Below are positions 10,988-23,440 of a DNA stretch of 64,000 bases, one piece after another. The stretch's first letter is position 1; each line of letters opens with the position of its first letter. Made by a program: the position numbers and the translations under genes. The stretch comes from Citrus sinensis (Eukaryota; Streptophyta; Magnoliopsida; Sapindales; Rutaceae), in assembly GCF_022201045.2 (NCBI RefSeq), contig NC_068563.1:27997001-28061000 (forward strand), written 5' to 3'. The notes under the pieces were generated by a model that saw nothing but the letters and a program-made list of their open reading frames with translations, had not been told where the DNA came from and did no database searches.

Positions 10988-13685
10988 ATGGCGGCCTCCG
11001 TTGCGCGATCACAGCTGACCCCACTTTCGCGACAGATCACTGCTAAACCCTCTCAGTCGGATCAAACACCAAAATGCATCGTCAGATTCCGTCCGCTTAA
11101 CATCCCACGGCGGTTTAACGTTGCCGTTAAGGCCTCTATTAACCGAAACGATGAGAAAATCGGCGGTAACAATAACAAAACCGCTCCGGCGCTTCACCCG
11201 CAGAGCATTCTCGATGATGATGAAGAGGACGCCGCTTCGAATGATTCGTTGAATTCGCTTCCCCGTATGAGAAATATCCATCTTGTCCTTCTCCTTTATT
11301 CGCTTTTATTTGATTTTATTCTCTCTCGCTCTCTTTCTTTTTTTAATTATTGTATAGGTTTGGTTTGTGTTTCAGGGCCTTTGTCTTCGGCTCAGTTTTC
11401 AAATTTTGTATCCAACGGGTCCCGCCTTCGAGTTGCGTACCAGGTATTTGTTTCATTTCCGCAAAACCGCAGCCACTTATGTATAATTTTGAAAATTTTA
11501 TGATTTGATGAGATTTTGTAAATATTTGATTGATAATTATAATTGAAGGGAGTTCGTGGAGCTTACAGCGAGTCAGCAGCAGAGAAAGCATACCCAAATT
11601 GCGAAGCGGTTCCTTGCGAGCAATTTGACACTGCTTTTGAAGTAATTGTTTGGTTTCTGTGTTGCCATTTATTTACTTATTAAATTAGGCTGAATTAGTT
11701 TAAATTTTGGTGAAATTAGGAAAGCATTTGAAATGCCTTTTTTTTTTTTTTTTTTTTAATAACAAGCATATATGATATGAATAAAATAGATGTTTTAAGA
11801 GTGGCTGAAATGTTTGTAACAGTCAAGAGCACTGGTTATAAGTTCTTTCATATAATTAAAAGAATCTATGTTTGAATGAATGAAAATAAATATGGTTTCA
11901 GATAGTGTAAACTTTTCTGTCTTTTTTATTTTTTAAATCTCTGGTCTAAATTGCAGGCTGTCGAGAGGTGGCTTGTAGACAGAGCAGTTTTACCCATTGA
12001 GAATTCTTTGGGTGGCAGCATCCACAGAAATTATGATCTCTTACTCCGGCACAGGTTGCACATAGTAGGGGAAGTTAAATTTGCTGTCCGACACTGCCTA
12101 CTAGCCAATCCTGGTGTTAAAGTTGAGGACTTGAAAAGGGTTCTAAGCCATCCTCAGGTTTGTTGTACTGTACTCTTTGACTGATGTTTTATTTTTTTGT
12201 TTTGGGGTTATGTCTTTAATTATTTCGCAACTTTTCAGGCTCTTGCTCAATGTGAGAACACACTAACGAAATTAGGGTTAGTCAGGGAAGCGGTGGACGA
12301 TACTGCAGGTGCAGCAAAGGTAGGCCTAGATTTGACAGTTCAGTTACTAGTCTTCTACCTTTTTTTAATTGTGGAGCTGAAAATAATGAGATACAATGAT
12401 TATAGATGGTGTATTCTACCTTTCCTGCCTTCCAAAAAAGTATCTTATGTGGACATATTTGTCTGTTTAGGGGATGGGTGGAACCACTTTTGTTAGTCAC
12501 AGCCTGGTTGTCCTCTTGGTCAACCTAGTCAGAGTCAATTATATTCTATAATCATTTGAAGACATAGATATTTCAAATTTAATTGCTTGTTTATAGTTGT
12601 AGCTGAAATTGTTGTTACATTTAGTATGTATCATTCGAGCAACTAAAAGATGCGGGAGCTGTTGCTAGCTCTTCTGCTGCAGCGATCTATGGTTTAAATA
12701 TACTTGCTGAGGATATTCAGGTATGTGTTCAGAATTTTAAATTCTATTGATTATCTTAGCTTGCTGGTGGGATAATGCATTGGGTAACTCAAATGAGCTC
12801 ATTTTATAGGATGATTGTGATAATGTTACTCGATTTCTAATGCTAGCTAGGGAGCCCATTATTCCAGGCACGGATAGACCATTCAAGGTTAGACCGGATA
12901 ATACAAGTGCTTACATTTCTACTCAATATGCTATCATTTCAAATCAATATGCTTACATATTACCAACGGAGCTTGTGTAATTAATGTGGTTTTTGATTTC
13001 ATAGACAAGTATAGTTTTCTCATTAGAGGAGGGTCCTGGAGTGCTTTTCAAGGCACTTGCTGTATTTGCTTTAAGGCAAATCAACCTTACAAAGGTTTGT
13101 TTTTTTTCATCTTGGATTACACGTCTCTTTGTTATTTATTATTTCTTTGTCTTCTTTGAAATTGCATTTGAATATCTGTAGCTTGGATATGCTGATAGCA
13201 TTTCTATGTTTTCCTCAACCAGATTGAAAGCCGTCCTTTGAGGAATCAGCCATTGCGATCATCTGATGACAACAGCGGGTTTGGAAAGTAATTTTACCAA
13301 TATTTTAGCTGCATTTTATTTCCATGGCACCTATATATTTTGTTCCTTCAATTGTCATATTTTCAATTTTGACATCAGTGCTGTATGAACAGTTTGCCTC
13401 CCCCCTCCCCCCACCCCAGCTTAATGATGTTGTCTTATTCTTTTGCAGATACTTTGATTATCTTTTCTATGTGGATTTTGAAGCATCAATGGCTGATCAG
13501 AAGGCACAAAATGCTCTGAGGCATTTGAAGGTTTCTTTTGTTTTTCTTTCGTTCGAAAACTTTTTATCCCTCTTAAGACAATGAATTTTAATTATGGATA
13601 AAGGAATTGATACACTTGGCAGGAGTTTGCTACTTTCCTACGAGTTTTGGGGAGCTATCCTATCGACACTACCATAGTACCATGA
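10988..13685 (+). CDS. ADT: Arogenate/prephenate dehydratase, plastid, 11 exons, 397 aa
   Basis: Arogenate dehydratase removes water and CO2 from arogenate to give phenylalanine, in the plastid. My exons are 10988-11264, 11376-11443, 11549-11641, 11957-12157, 12239-12319, 12625-12720, 12810-12887, 13005-13094, 13223-13287, 13449-13530 and 13623-13685; all have GT-AG borders and the sum is in frame. Residues 1 to about 105 are Ser/Arg-rich like a transit peptide. The catalytic domain starts at [14 protein letters not shown] (116). It holds the TRF motif that defines dehydratases (279-281). A C-terminal ACT domain follows, with the ESRP phenylalanine-binding motif (330-333). The protein ends [16 protein letters not shown], typical of plant ADTs, and most resembles the ADT2 type. 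Two segments diverge from the usual ADT text: about 241-253 ([11 protein letters not shown]) and the ACT-domain segment near 310-320. Substrate preference cannot be read from sequence. Confidence 0.92.
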
Positions 13686-16146
13686 TATGAAAGCTTGTAA
13701 TTATGGTAAGAATCCAATTTTTGAGAATGTTAGCAAGTGCTTAATATTACAGGTTTCATTTCTGTGAACAGTAATGCTATGCTTACTGTCATACTTTGTT
13801 TGTATCCCAATTGATATGTCACCAATCATTTCTTGCCAAGCATTGGCATAATTGATTTTATTGCTAATTATTTTTACAAACCCAATCAATTGTTGAGACA
13901 TAAGATGTCACATTAATTGGGCTACTCAGTATCCTTACCGAGAAAGCATAGCATTACTCCTTTTTTCTGAATGGGTTTGATGACAGTAGCAATAAAAATT
14001 ATTCATCAAACATTGGCAAACAGTCTCCACAACATCCTGAGGTGGCAAATTTGGATTTGTTCAGACCCATGTGGCAAACTCCTGTCTACATCGCAGTTCA
14101 ATCTGGTAGCAGGTTCTAATTGGCTTTGTAAATAAGGAGGTTTTGCAGTGTATGTTATGTATTGGTTAAGTACTTTTATCAGGTAGTTTAGAGTGGGAAT
14201 GCCACGTCAAATTTAATCAAAATCCAGGAATCAAAATAAAGTTCTGAAAATTATTAGGATGAAGAATTTTTTATTTTGGAGCACCGATTAAAATATCTTT
14301 AAAATTTGATGAGAGATGCTTAACTGGGATCCTTACAGTTAAAAAAATTAATCATTACAATGAACATGATGGAAAGAGATTGAAGTTGGTCTTCTGAATA
14401 TTTTAGAGCTGCTTTTATAAAGCTGGATGCATTCTGTATCGTGTTTCATGAAAGTGGTTGCAGAGACTTTGTTCTTATCCATCATGGGTATATTTACTCA
14501 TTACTATTACTTTTCGGAGTTCAGAACTTGTTTTTGAGTCTAGGTATCTATGTAGATATACATTAAATGTACAAAAGGTTGCATCCCCACGTATGTTTTG
14601 GCAGCATTAGAAAAGGAAAGGGTTATGCTAGACTTTCTTCCTGGATCAAAAGTTACCTGATTGTTTCCATCAAATTGGATTACTGATATTTTTGTTCCAT
14701 GAATTCAACTTGTGGTTTAATTTCTAATACTTTCTCTGTCTTCTTGTAATGCTGATGCAGGGCCCTAAGAAGAGTCAATAATGTGATATAAAACTTTAAA
14801 CCATTGCCATGCACAGTTCTTCATATTTTCGTTATGGTATGAGTTTCTAAAAGGTATTGAGGTGATGCAATCACTCATCTGGTGCTTGGATGCTCCTGCT
14901 AGTACAGATTCTCGCTTATTGCCAGATTTGATGCAATTTTGTAGCCTTGTTTTACTTATAGGAATTTGAGTTGGACAAGGGTTTCTTTTCTACTCTCTTA
15001 TTTGTTATATTCTTATTTTGTGTATTCTTTGTTCTCATCGTGTATGAAGGAAATCTTTCACGAGTGCAGTTTATTTGTTTCTTGATATCTAAAACTCCAT
15101 AGACTTATGGATTGGGTACTATTCCTGAATCGCACAAAAGAAAAGAGACAAACCTGGTGGATATTATGCAATTAGCACCTTAGTAAACTGGTGGAAATCT
15201 TTCACGAGTGTAGTTCTGATTTTTTGCGCACCTTTGTAACCATCATTAAATGGACGAGGATGGCAACTCTTGCTAATGGAATGAAGTGTATTCTATGAGG
15301 TTTTGTGTTTTACAGTCACAGGAAGTCCGGAATTGATCAGAAATACATAATCCTCAGTTTTGGATTTCCAAAATCTGAAAAATTTATCCTTTAATTCTTC
15401 AAGGCAGTAAGAAACCTTCAAAATTTGGTAACTATATGAACTTTCCGAAATGTATTTCGCTATGAAATGTGTGGTCAATCCTAATTCCTGGCTGGAAATG
15501 CACGATCTTGTGAAAGATCAAGCCGGTACTCATTGTTACACCAATTGATGAGAAGTTTTCTAGGTGTCTGAACTGCTTGGATGTGTAGTGTTAAAATCAA
15601 AACGCACATGAACTGTTATGAGCAAGTTTCTGTCAGCAATATTCTCTGCTAAGAAACTAGCAACGTCCTAAGCAAGGTATCAAATAATACAGATAACATA
15701 CCAATACTCTTGCAACTGAGAACAACTGTAAAAGAAAACTCCGAATATGCAAACCTGAAACATGAAAAGTAAAGAGAACTCTAGAAAATATTAAAATAGA
15801 AGTTCCATACACATCCAAGAGCAAGAAGCTTCACTCTCTCACAACATTCTGATAGAGCAAAGGTCAAAAACACAGAAAGCACTCTGGTGTCTTTAGAACA
15901 ATTTGCACAACAATGTGACTACTGAAAGCCTGAAAGCAAGTAAGGAATGAAACTATTTTCTTGTAAACTTACTATCTCTATTTCATGCAAGATTGTTCAG
16001 GTTGTTGATAAAACAAAAGGTAGTCATCGGTGAATGTTGAGATGCACAATCTAAGAATGTTAATTGGCCAGGTGTCTGTAAAAAAGAGACATCAATTTCA
16101 GGTCTCGTATGAGTTCAAATAAAAGGCGACAGATAGGTCATACATC
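13686..16146. other. Gap between two convergent genes, no gene seen
   Basis: This stretch holds the 3' flanks of the dehydratase (+) and the NEDD8 protease (-). I see no exon chain. A short direct repeat, GAAATCTTTCACGAGTG, occurs near 15050 and again near 15195. Confidence 0.5.
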
Positions 16147-16833
16147 CTATTTCTTTTCCATGAGGCCTTTAATCAACTGTAGAATCTCCTTTCTCATCTG
16201 AGAGACAACAGCAGAAGTAACCTGCTCCTTCACAAAAGAAAACCACATACCCTCGGCATCTTTGTGTTCACTACTCTCATACCAGCAACATATAGCTCTT
16301 GCAATGGCAATAACATATACTCCACAATCATAACCATTGGTTTGTTGTGGTGAATCAACACAATCCAAATACTTGCCGTTAGATGCTGAAGTTGAATCAC
16401 CCATAAATCCCACCACAGCTGAAAAAAGTTTTCTTGCTTTTATTTTATTCATCCTGTGATTGCTATCATGATGCACAAACACATTACCATTTCTCTCATA
16501 CACAATTAAGCTCCAGTGACTTCCCCCTTCAGCAAGACTCATGTCATCATTGTCATTAACAGGAAAGATCACCAGTTTCTTCTCCGGCAATTTAAGCGGT
16601 TCTATGAACTCCTTCAGATATGTAGCATCTGGGCAATTTAATATCCAGAAAGCAATTGAAGGCGGAACCAGTAGGATGTCTTGTGAAACAAGGCATGATG
16701 AAAGATAGCTAAAATAAAACTCGATGATTCTGTCATTCAGAAAATATGGGCCACTCAGGATGTCCAAATCTGATCTCCTAAGAACAACATCGTTGTAGCT
16801 TAGGATCTTGTCATCAGCTGCAGATTTTCCCAT
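16147..16833 (-). CDS. NEDP1: NEDD8-specific cysteine protease (NEDP1/DEN1, Ulp1 family), 228 aa
   Basis: NEDP1 enzymes are C48-family cysteine proteases that process the NEDD8/RUB1 precursor and strip NEDD8 from proteins other than cullins. The protein has the N-terminal LSYNDVVLRRSDLDIL of plant NEDP1. The catalytic set is complete: His106 in GGSHWSL, Asp123 in HHDS, Gln163/164 in SPQQTNG and Cys170 in GYDCGVY. Length and the single coding exon fit the family. I chose the ATG at 16833, not the one at 16866, because the family starts MG..., and because a splice acceptor (TTTGATTAG before GAATCAG) falls between the two ATGs. The further-upstream ATG would then lie in intron. The 3' end faces the dehydratase gene. 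Confidence 0.9.
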   Translation of the reverse strand: MGKSAADDKILSYNDVVLRRSDLDILSGPYFLNDRIIEFYFSYLSSCLVSQDILLVPPSIAFWILNCPDATYLKEFIEPLKLPEKKLVIFPVNDNDDMSLAEGGSHWSLIVYERNGNVFVHHDSNHRMNKIKARKLFSAVVGFMGDSTSASNGKYLDCVDSPQQTNGYDCGVYVIAIARAICCWYESSEHKDAEGMWFSFVKEQVTSAVVSQMRKEILQLIKGLMEKK

Positions 16834-16859
16834 TATGCAGATATCAATGAACTGATTCC

Positions 16860-17870
16860 TAATCAAATAAACATCAGATTAAATCATCACCCATTTAAAC
16901 ATTAAAATTTCTTGTGATTCTGGACTAAGTACAGAAAAAAAAAATTTTAGATAGAAATGACATAAGGATTTTGTATAAAAACAATAAACCTAGCAAAATA
17001 TATATCCATCTATGATAGATTACAAGTATATTGTCGGCAATTTTTAATCCTATCCAAGATCTCACAAGCAAAAATTCAAAAATATCAAACAATAATAAGC
17101 AAAAAATATAGATAGGGAATAAAACCAATTAATTTACATGGAAAACTCCTATACTGAAGAAAAACCAGGGCTTCAAAGGATGATGAGAAAAAAAAATCCA
17201 GTATGTGAAAAATTGTTACTTTAGTATTTTCTGCACACGCAAAAATGCCAATAATATCCAATTCCTTAATAGATCTGCTGTTTCTATCACACTAGAAACT
17301 CGCAAACAAACTAAACTGCAATTAACAAGGAAACCAAATCTCCCCAGTGATGATTTTTTGTAGTAGGGGAGTATTCCTAACCTTGTATAAATTGTAAGTT
17401 ACTTGGGATACAAATTCGTAATGAGAAAGAAGATATATTTCTTGACATATATAAATATATTAGATGAATCAGTGTACCTGTCTCACTAAACCTAGCTGTT
17501 CAGTTCACTCAAACTCATAATTAAATTAGTCCAGAAGAAATTCGCATTAGTGAAATAGAATAAAACTGTCATCAAACTTTCAGAAGGATGAAAATTATTA
17601 TGATCCTTTCCGGTTCAAAGGTCCTGTCTAATGCGATTTTGAGACCATGAATTGAATTCAACAAAGCTAAAAAAGTTTAAATAATTAAGATATCCAACAA
17701 GAACGAAGCAAAAATGCACGTAATTTTAGTGAAATGGAATAACCAACTTATGAAAGATTTGAGTAAGAACGAGAGACTTACAGAAAAATGATAAAAGATG
17801 GCAAAAAGCTGAACGAAGCAGAAAGCTGTATGCAGACTGATATTTATTTATCGGCAATCCTATCTATCCT
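16860..17870 (-). other. Probable 5' UTR exon and intron of the NEDD8 protease gene
   Basis: On the minus strand a good donor (TTTTTCT then GTAAGTC) lies at about 17782/17781, and an acceptor ending in ATTAG lies just upstream of the coding exon near 16860. This suggests a leader exon at about 17782-17870 and a leader intron of about 0.9 kb. No transcript evidence was available. Confidence 0.45.
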
Positions 17871-19650
17871 GGCTTGCTATTCTTGTGTCCACATAGAGTT
17901 TTCTAGGCGACCATGTCCATGTGATACGTATATATCATGAATGGGCAATGGGCGCAGTTAATTATGGCCTTGCTTTATTTATTATCTCTTCTTAATTGAA
18001 GATCATTTTTTTTTCTTTTTTAAAATGAATAAGACCATCATACCTTAAGTTCACAATGGTAGTGGGTGCCAATTAGCTCAGTTTATAAATTTCCTTGACC
18101 GAACATAAGGGAGGTAGGGAAAAGGAACTACCATCAAGCTATTTAGTAATGTTATTATCGGTGATAAACTCTGCCTCGCTGAAGCAACGAATCGGGTCAT
18201 AATTACGCAAGTCAAATTGGCGAATACCTCCCGAATAGTTTTGGGTGAACACCTCCAAGATATGTTTTGGGCCCTTAGGCACGGCCCGTTAAGAAGAATC
18301 CGGCGTGACAATTATTTTTTAGGCATAGGCCGGTCCATGGGCATGGTCATGCCGGCCCACAGTCCCACGTGGGCTGTTTTTGGGCCAACCCGTGAGCCTT
18401 AATTTCAAAATTTTTTTTTCAAGTATGCTAGGCTTGCTAGCTGGCAACGGGGAAGGGAGGGAGGGCAGCGGATGGCATCTCCCCGTACCCATCCTGCATA
18501 TATTTCAATCTCCTTTTTGTCTCTATTAGAATTACTTGAGAGGAATTTGCCCTCCCGAATAATAACAGGAGATCTCCGATCTCTGAATAATTGATTTTTT
18601 TAATTTTTGAAATGAATTTAATCATATTAACGTAAAAATATACAAATAAAATGAGAATGATCATGAATAGATTTTATTTATTCTATTCCATCAAATTTTT
18701 GGTATGTATAATATTCAAATAATATAATTTTTATACAATATTGACATGAGTATTGTCCATGAGTAATGATATCTCTTGGCCACCGACTATAGCTCAACGA
18801 ACATTGCAAGCAGGATTGCTGGCTGACGTCGTGACAAGTTTGGCCATTGACAATGTGACATGCTACTACGTTATGATGATATAAAGATGAATTGGTACCT
18901 GGTACGGCATGAATAATCTGCCAAGGATAAGTGAGACTATGAGAGAGTGTCTTAAATTTTGATTTGTGGATTGTGGATTGTGGTTTGTGGGATTGTGGGC
19001 AGTGATTAAGTCTAAACTACATTAAAGTTTTAGAAAAATATTTTTATATAATTATATTAAGTCTAGTATTTATATAATTATATTATTTGTATAAATATTT
19101 TAATATTTGTTATTTACTCTAATATTTAATATTTTACAATTTTAATTTTATTATCTATTCATTAATAGTTATAGAAAAATAAATTAAAAATTAAAGTGGG
19201 GAAATAAGAAAATGGGGAGGTATAGGGATTCCTACTCATCTCTGTCATTTCCTTGACTAAGAAATTGTGGAATTTTTGCCATGTCTAATTGTAAGCTAAT
19301 GACCCATATTCATTTGGCTAGACAAATTTGATTGTTAGTTAGCATAATAATAATAATATATAGAACTAAATTAAACTACAGTGCTTTTAATTAATTCTTT
19401 AATTTAAAAAATATTAATTGCTTTAAATAAAACAAAAAACATAACATAACCTCAATAAGTGTAGAAGAAACGTCATATTATTTATTAATATCATAAATTT
19501 AATTCTAATTTAATAGCATAATTTATAGTTTTAAAATATAAAACACGAATTAGTTATACAAATCCAATTTTAATTGTAATTTGACGAATTGTTATTAGAG
19601 TTAAAGCTACTAAATTTAATTATATTAAAAAAGTCACTAAATTAATTATG
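17871..19650. other. Repeat-rich intergenic DNA, no gene seen
   Basis: A GGCC/GGCA-rich patch at about 18266-18400 resembles another at 22160-22335, the kind of inverted GGCC text found in some plant transposon ends. At about 19085-19250, AT-rich text ending in GGGGAAATAAGAAAATGGGG has a relative at about 50870-51000, so a dispersed repeat is present. No coding function is seen. Confidence 0.45.
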
Positions 19651-19651
19651 A

Positions 19652-20227
19652 TTTAAATAAGGAATATTATCATTTTCCCACCAAAGGTATTCTGACACAT
19701 CATGTCAGTACCACAGTTTGGTAAAACCATCAGTTTACCACCAAACGTTTAAACTGGTAGCATTTTCCCATCATTCCGTTAAAACTCAGTTAATATGTAA
19801 CAGAAAATTCATAAAATGTCAATTTTACCCCTGGGGCATAAAAGACCATCTAATTAACCTTTTATGAATTTTGTAATTAAATCATCATTTGTTGTTCTTC
19901 CTTCTTAAAGGGCAAAAATTACCCTTTATGAATTTTGCAAAATTGACCTTTTAAAAGACCATGTAATTAACCTTTTATGAATTTTGTAATTAAATCATCA
20001 TTTGCTGTTCTTCCTTCTTGAAGGGCAAAATCGTCTTTTACGCTCCAGGGGTAAAATTGACCTTTTATGAATTTTCGGTTACATATTAACTGAGTTTTAA
20101 CGGAATGGTAGGAAAATGCTAACAGTTTAAACATTTGGTGGTAAATTAATGGTTTTACCAAATCGTGGTACTAACATGATGTGTCAGAATATCTTTGGTG
20201 GGAAAATGATAATATCCCTTTAAATAA
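19652..20227. mobile_element. Mutator-like MITE, 558 bp, with perfect 9-bp target duplication
   Basis: The element runs 19661-20218. Identical 9-base flanks TTTAAATAA lie at 19652-19660 and 20219-20227. The ends are GGAATATTATCATTTTCCC and, in inverted form, GGGATATTATCATTTTCCC. The inverted similarity extends about 190 bases inward, so most of the element is two long arms. The middle holds a direct duplication of about 80 bases (copies beginning near 19848 and 19953). There is no transposase frame. The 9-bp duplication and long arms are the marks of Mutator-like non-autonomous elements. Confidence 0.85.
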
Positions 20228-20771
20228 TTTCAACAACAATAACAAATATTGATATTGGATAAAATAAATATAACTTATGAATTAAAATTGACGGTGACAA
20301 TGATTATATTCTTGTTAAAGTTAATACGATGACAACAACAACGAATATTAAAATTTACTAATGCTTTTAGTGTTTAAAACAGTTGTTATATGCAACTAAT
20401 AGATAGTTAAGTGGATGCCAACCTAGTTGAGTTGTGCTGTTATTATAATGATGCAAATTACACATATTTTATCTTATTTGTAATTTATAGGTTTTTGTTC
20501 CATAAAAATAAATATTTATCTATCAAATATTGTTATTTTTAATTAGGCAATTTGTCTCATTTTTCCAATAAAGATTTCCTAAAATATTTTATTCTTAAGG
20601 ACAATTAAACTATAATGATGTAAATTACGCCTATATTTTATATTATTTGCAACTTGTAGCTTTTCATTTCATAAAAATAAATATTTTATCTTATTTATCC
20701 TTCAAATATTGTTATTTTTATTAAAAACATATGTCAAACTTTTTTCAATAAAGATTTTCTAATATAGTTTT

Positions 20772-21928
20772 TGTTAGGATCAATCCCATTAGGCTAAAAG
20801 TTTAAGCCGATAGCCAAGGTGCAACTTTATTTCCTTATACCATGGAATCGCAGAGCCCTACACTAAGTGGCGGGTGGATATGAGGGGCTGCATACATTTG
20901 TAATTGTGCCAATGGGCCGGGCAGTTACGCCCTAGGAAACCTCACTGCCACCTCAATAAAATTACACAAAAAGATGTTACACCTACAACTGCGCAGAAGA
21001 ATTGTTAGGGCCCCATAACCCCAACAATTTCTTCTTTAGGAGGATTCATATTTAAGGAATAAATATTTTTCTTTTGGGGACTTAACTTATTCAAAAAGGA
21101 ATATAACAACTTGTATGAAGAAATGAGTACTTCCCCTACAATAAGTATTTTTCTATAAAAAATAATTATTATATATAAATAGGGATGACAAATTATGAGA
21201 ATTGTTGGTAACATGTCCATGTTCTCTAAAATTCCATCCAAAATTAGACGGGCTAAGATTGGGCCAATCCTAGAGGTGTCTAGGTTGGCCTTGTGCTTCC
21301 GTTATATGTTAAAATAAAGTTAAAAGCAAAAAAAAAAAAAATTAAAGATGATTATCCAATACATAATAAACTAACAGTTTAATATATAAAATACTAGTAA
21401 CACAACATAATGAACTATAAATAATGCTTACAAAATTACAAAATATATAAATTGTAAATTAACTAGACTCATTCATAGGGGCCTTTAAATTTTTTTACCC
21501 ATGTCCATAGCCTCATAATGTGGGCCGAGCCTAGTGCCCAGGAGCCTAGGTAGGACCGGTTCAAACTTTTTTGTCCATCCTATATATAGGGAGGTTGAGT
21601 TTACTAATTTACATGGTATAATAGTTAGTTTTTTTTTTCTATGTAAGTAAATTGTTTATAGTATAAGATAAAAGATAAATATATTAAAAGATTGAGTGTT
21701 ATTGGAGTTTTATGTGTTAGAAAATACTAGAATTATTATAATAAATTTTCACACTGTAAATTATTCTCTCGTTGTTTATACTGGCCATGGTTTTTCTCTA
21801 ATATAAGAGTTTACTATGTAAACTCTTCTACTATGTGACTGGCTTTTTTCTTGATCTATATTTTTTATTTTTTATTTGTTTAATATTTTTACTTGCGAGA
21901 TCTTAGGTGGGATTAAAAATCCCTAACA
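20772..21928. mobile_element. Probable solo LTR, about 1157 bp
   Basis: The stretch begins TGTTAGGATC and ends ATCCCTAACA, giving the 7-base TGTTAGG/CCTAACA inverted ends of an LTR. AGTTT stands directly to the right (21929-21933) and also to the left (20766-20770, with one extra T), consistent with a 5-bp target duplication. A TATATATAGG box lies near 21580. CCATGGTTTTTCTCTAATA near 21786 recalls the R/U5 part of plant Copia LTRs. No internal retroelement domain or second LTR is seen. GGCC-rich pieces at about 21246-21310 and 21518-21560 may be a nested insertion. Confidence 0.55.
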
Positions 21929-22159
21929 AGTTTTTATTTAATTGAGTAATAATTCAGTTTATTCTTTAAAAGTTAAATTATTAATAATGATTTAGATCAT
22001 TCAATTAAAGTTAACTTAAATCACTTAATAATAGATTTATCAATATGAAATTTAGAAATCTAGAAGACACTGAAAAATTTCAAACTTAACTTTTTAAATT
22101 TGAACTTCAAATTTTTAACTTTGTATTTTATTTTCTATAACAAAACAACACAAGAAATT

Positions 22160-22335
22160 AATAAAAAAGAGCATGTGAGCTGGCACGATGGGCTGTTAAT
22201 GGGCTTATGCTCGGGCATGTCCATTACCCTGACGTGCCTAGGTATGGCCATGTTGTGCCTAAGCCTGGCACGATGTATGGCCCAAAATGATTGACTTGAT
22301 ATGGTCAATTAATGGGCCGTGCCGTGGCCATCTAT
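22160..22335. repeat. GGCC/GGCACG-rich patch, probable transposon remnant
   Basis: Several copies of GGCACG, GGGC and GGCC lie in both orientations (for example TGGGCTGTTAATGGGC, TGGCACGATG and ATGGGCCGTGCCGTGGCC). The short frame across it resembles no protein family. A similar patch lies at about 18266-18400. Confidence 0.35.
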
Positions 22336-22365
22336 ATTCTCATATTATTTGAAAACACTGATGGT

Positions 22366-23283
22366 GTGTTTATTTTGTAGATTAGTGAATCGGAATCCGA
22401 ATCATTAACAATATTTATTTTAAAATCTGAATTATTAATAATATTTATTTCATAAAATAGAGATATTAATCTAAATCAGAATTGTGGGGCCTATTCCAAT
22501 TTGATAATGAGGAATGGGAAAAAAATTCCGGGTTGATAATTGGTCTGCCATGCCCAAGAATGACGATTTTGTCCCATTAGAATTTCAAAATTTTTAAAAT
22601 GCCCTTCTATAAATAAAAAATAAAATTGCAGCAAAAAACTAAGCAAATCTCAGCAGCCAAACCATCGCTACCAAATCGAGCAGCAACAATTGCGATCCAG
22701 TAATATTGTCTTCGTCAATTGTGGAGCAGCAATTGGTCGCTAGTGTTGTCGTTGTTCAGCCCCATTTTGAGCAGCAGTAGCAACCAGTGATGATGAAGTA
22801 GCAGCAGCCGGTGTCAATGATTGATGTCGGCGATGATGATGATGATAATAATAATAAAGTGTAATTAATTAATCTATTAATGTTAACATTATTATTATTA
22901 TTAATGATTAAAAATATTATGATTAATATAATAATAATGATGATAAATTTTTTTGTCATTAATTAATATATTAATATATTATTAACAATACTTAATAATA
23001 ATAATAATTTTTGAATAAATAATCACAATAATTAAAATAAAAAATATTAATGATGATAAAGTTAATTAAAAGGATTTTTAGTAATTTATAATAATTGAAT
23101 TCATTCCAGTTCTAATTTCAATATAAAATAAAAATATTTATAGCAATCCATCTTATTTTGATTTCGATTACATCAGTTCAAATAAACAACTTAATTGTGA
23201 TTAGCATTCCTTATTCTGATTTTTGTCAATTTTAATTTTTACACTTTCAGTCTATTCTTATTCTTATTTAATAAACTCACCAG
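22366..23283. mobile_element. Non-autonomous DNA transposon copy A, about 0.92 kb
   Basis: The left end GGTGTGTTTATTTTG is matched by the inverted right end GGTGAGTTTATTAAATAAG. The interior has GCAGCAACAATTG-type text and a GATGATGATGATAATAATAAT tract. A second copy, in opposite orientation and diverged, lies at about 34025-34865. The two share the CGGAATnC end segment, the AAGTTGTTTnTTTGA end segment and the GAT-repeat core. There is no transposase frame. Exact ends and target duplication are unresolved, so the superfamily is open. Confidence 0.6.
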
Positions 23284-23361
23284 GAAAAAAAAAAATTAAA
23301 GACAAGTTTCGCGTGTGTATGCGTTACTGAAACTTTTTAATAAGACGGGTGAAATGCGAAG

Positions 23362-23440
23362 ATGGATTAGTTTAATGGTAGAGTTTTGAACTTTTGGTAA
23401 TGGAATATGTGGTTCGGAGCTGGTTCGCACCGACTGTATT
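23362..23440 (+). other. tRNA-like or SINE-like segment
   Basis: TTAGTTTAATGGTAGAG resembles an A-box/D-arm. About 45 bases later come GTGGTTCGGAGC and CTGGTTCGCACC, which are B-box-like. I could not fold a clean cloverleaf with an intact acceptor stem, so a functional tRNA is unlikely. Confidence 0.2.

Noticed and set aside
11009-11281. 90-codon minus-strand frame
   Set aside because: It lies antisense to exon 1 of the arogenate dehydratase, with no promoter or family similarity.
16834-16866. Upstream in-frame ATG of the NEDD8 protease
   Set aside because: A splice acceptor lies between the two ATGs and the family begins MG..., so the upstream ATG is probably intronic.
22756-22959. Ile/Asn-rich 67-codon minus-strand frame
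   Set aside because: Low-complexity ATT/GAT repeats inside a transposon.
23362-23440. tRNA gene
   Set aside because: A- and B-box-like text is present, but no complete cloverleaf with a paired acceptor stem could be drawn.
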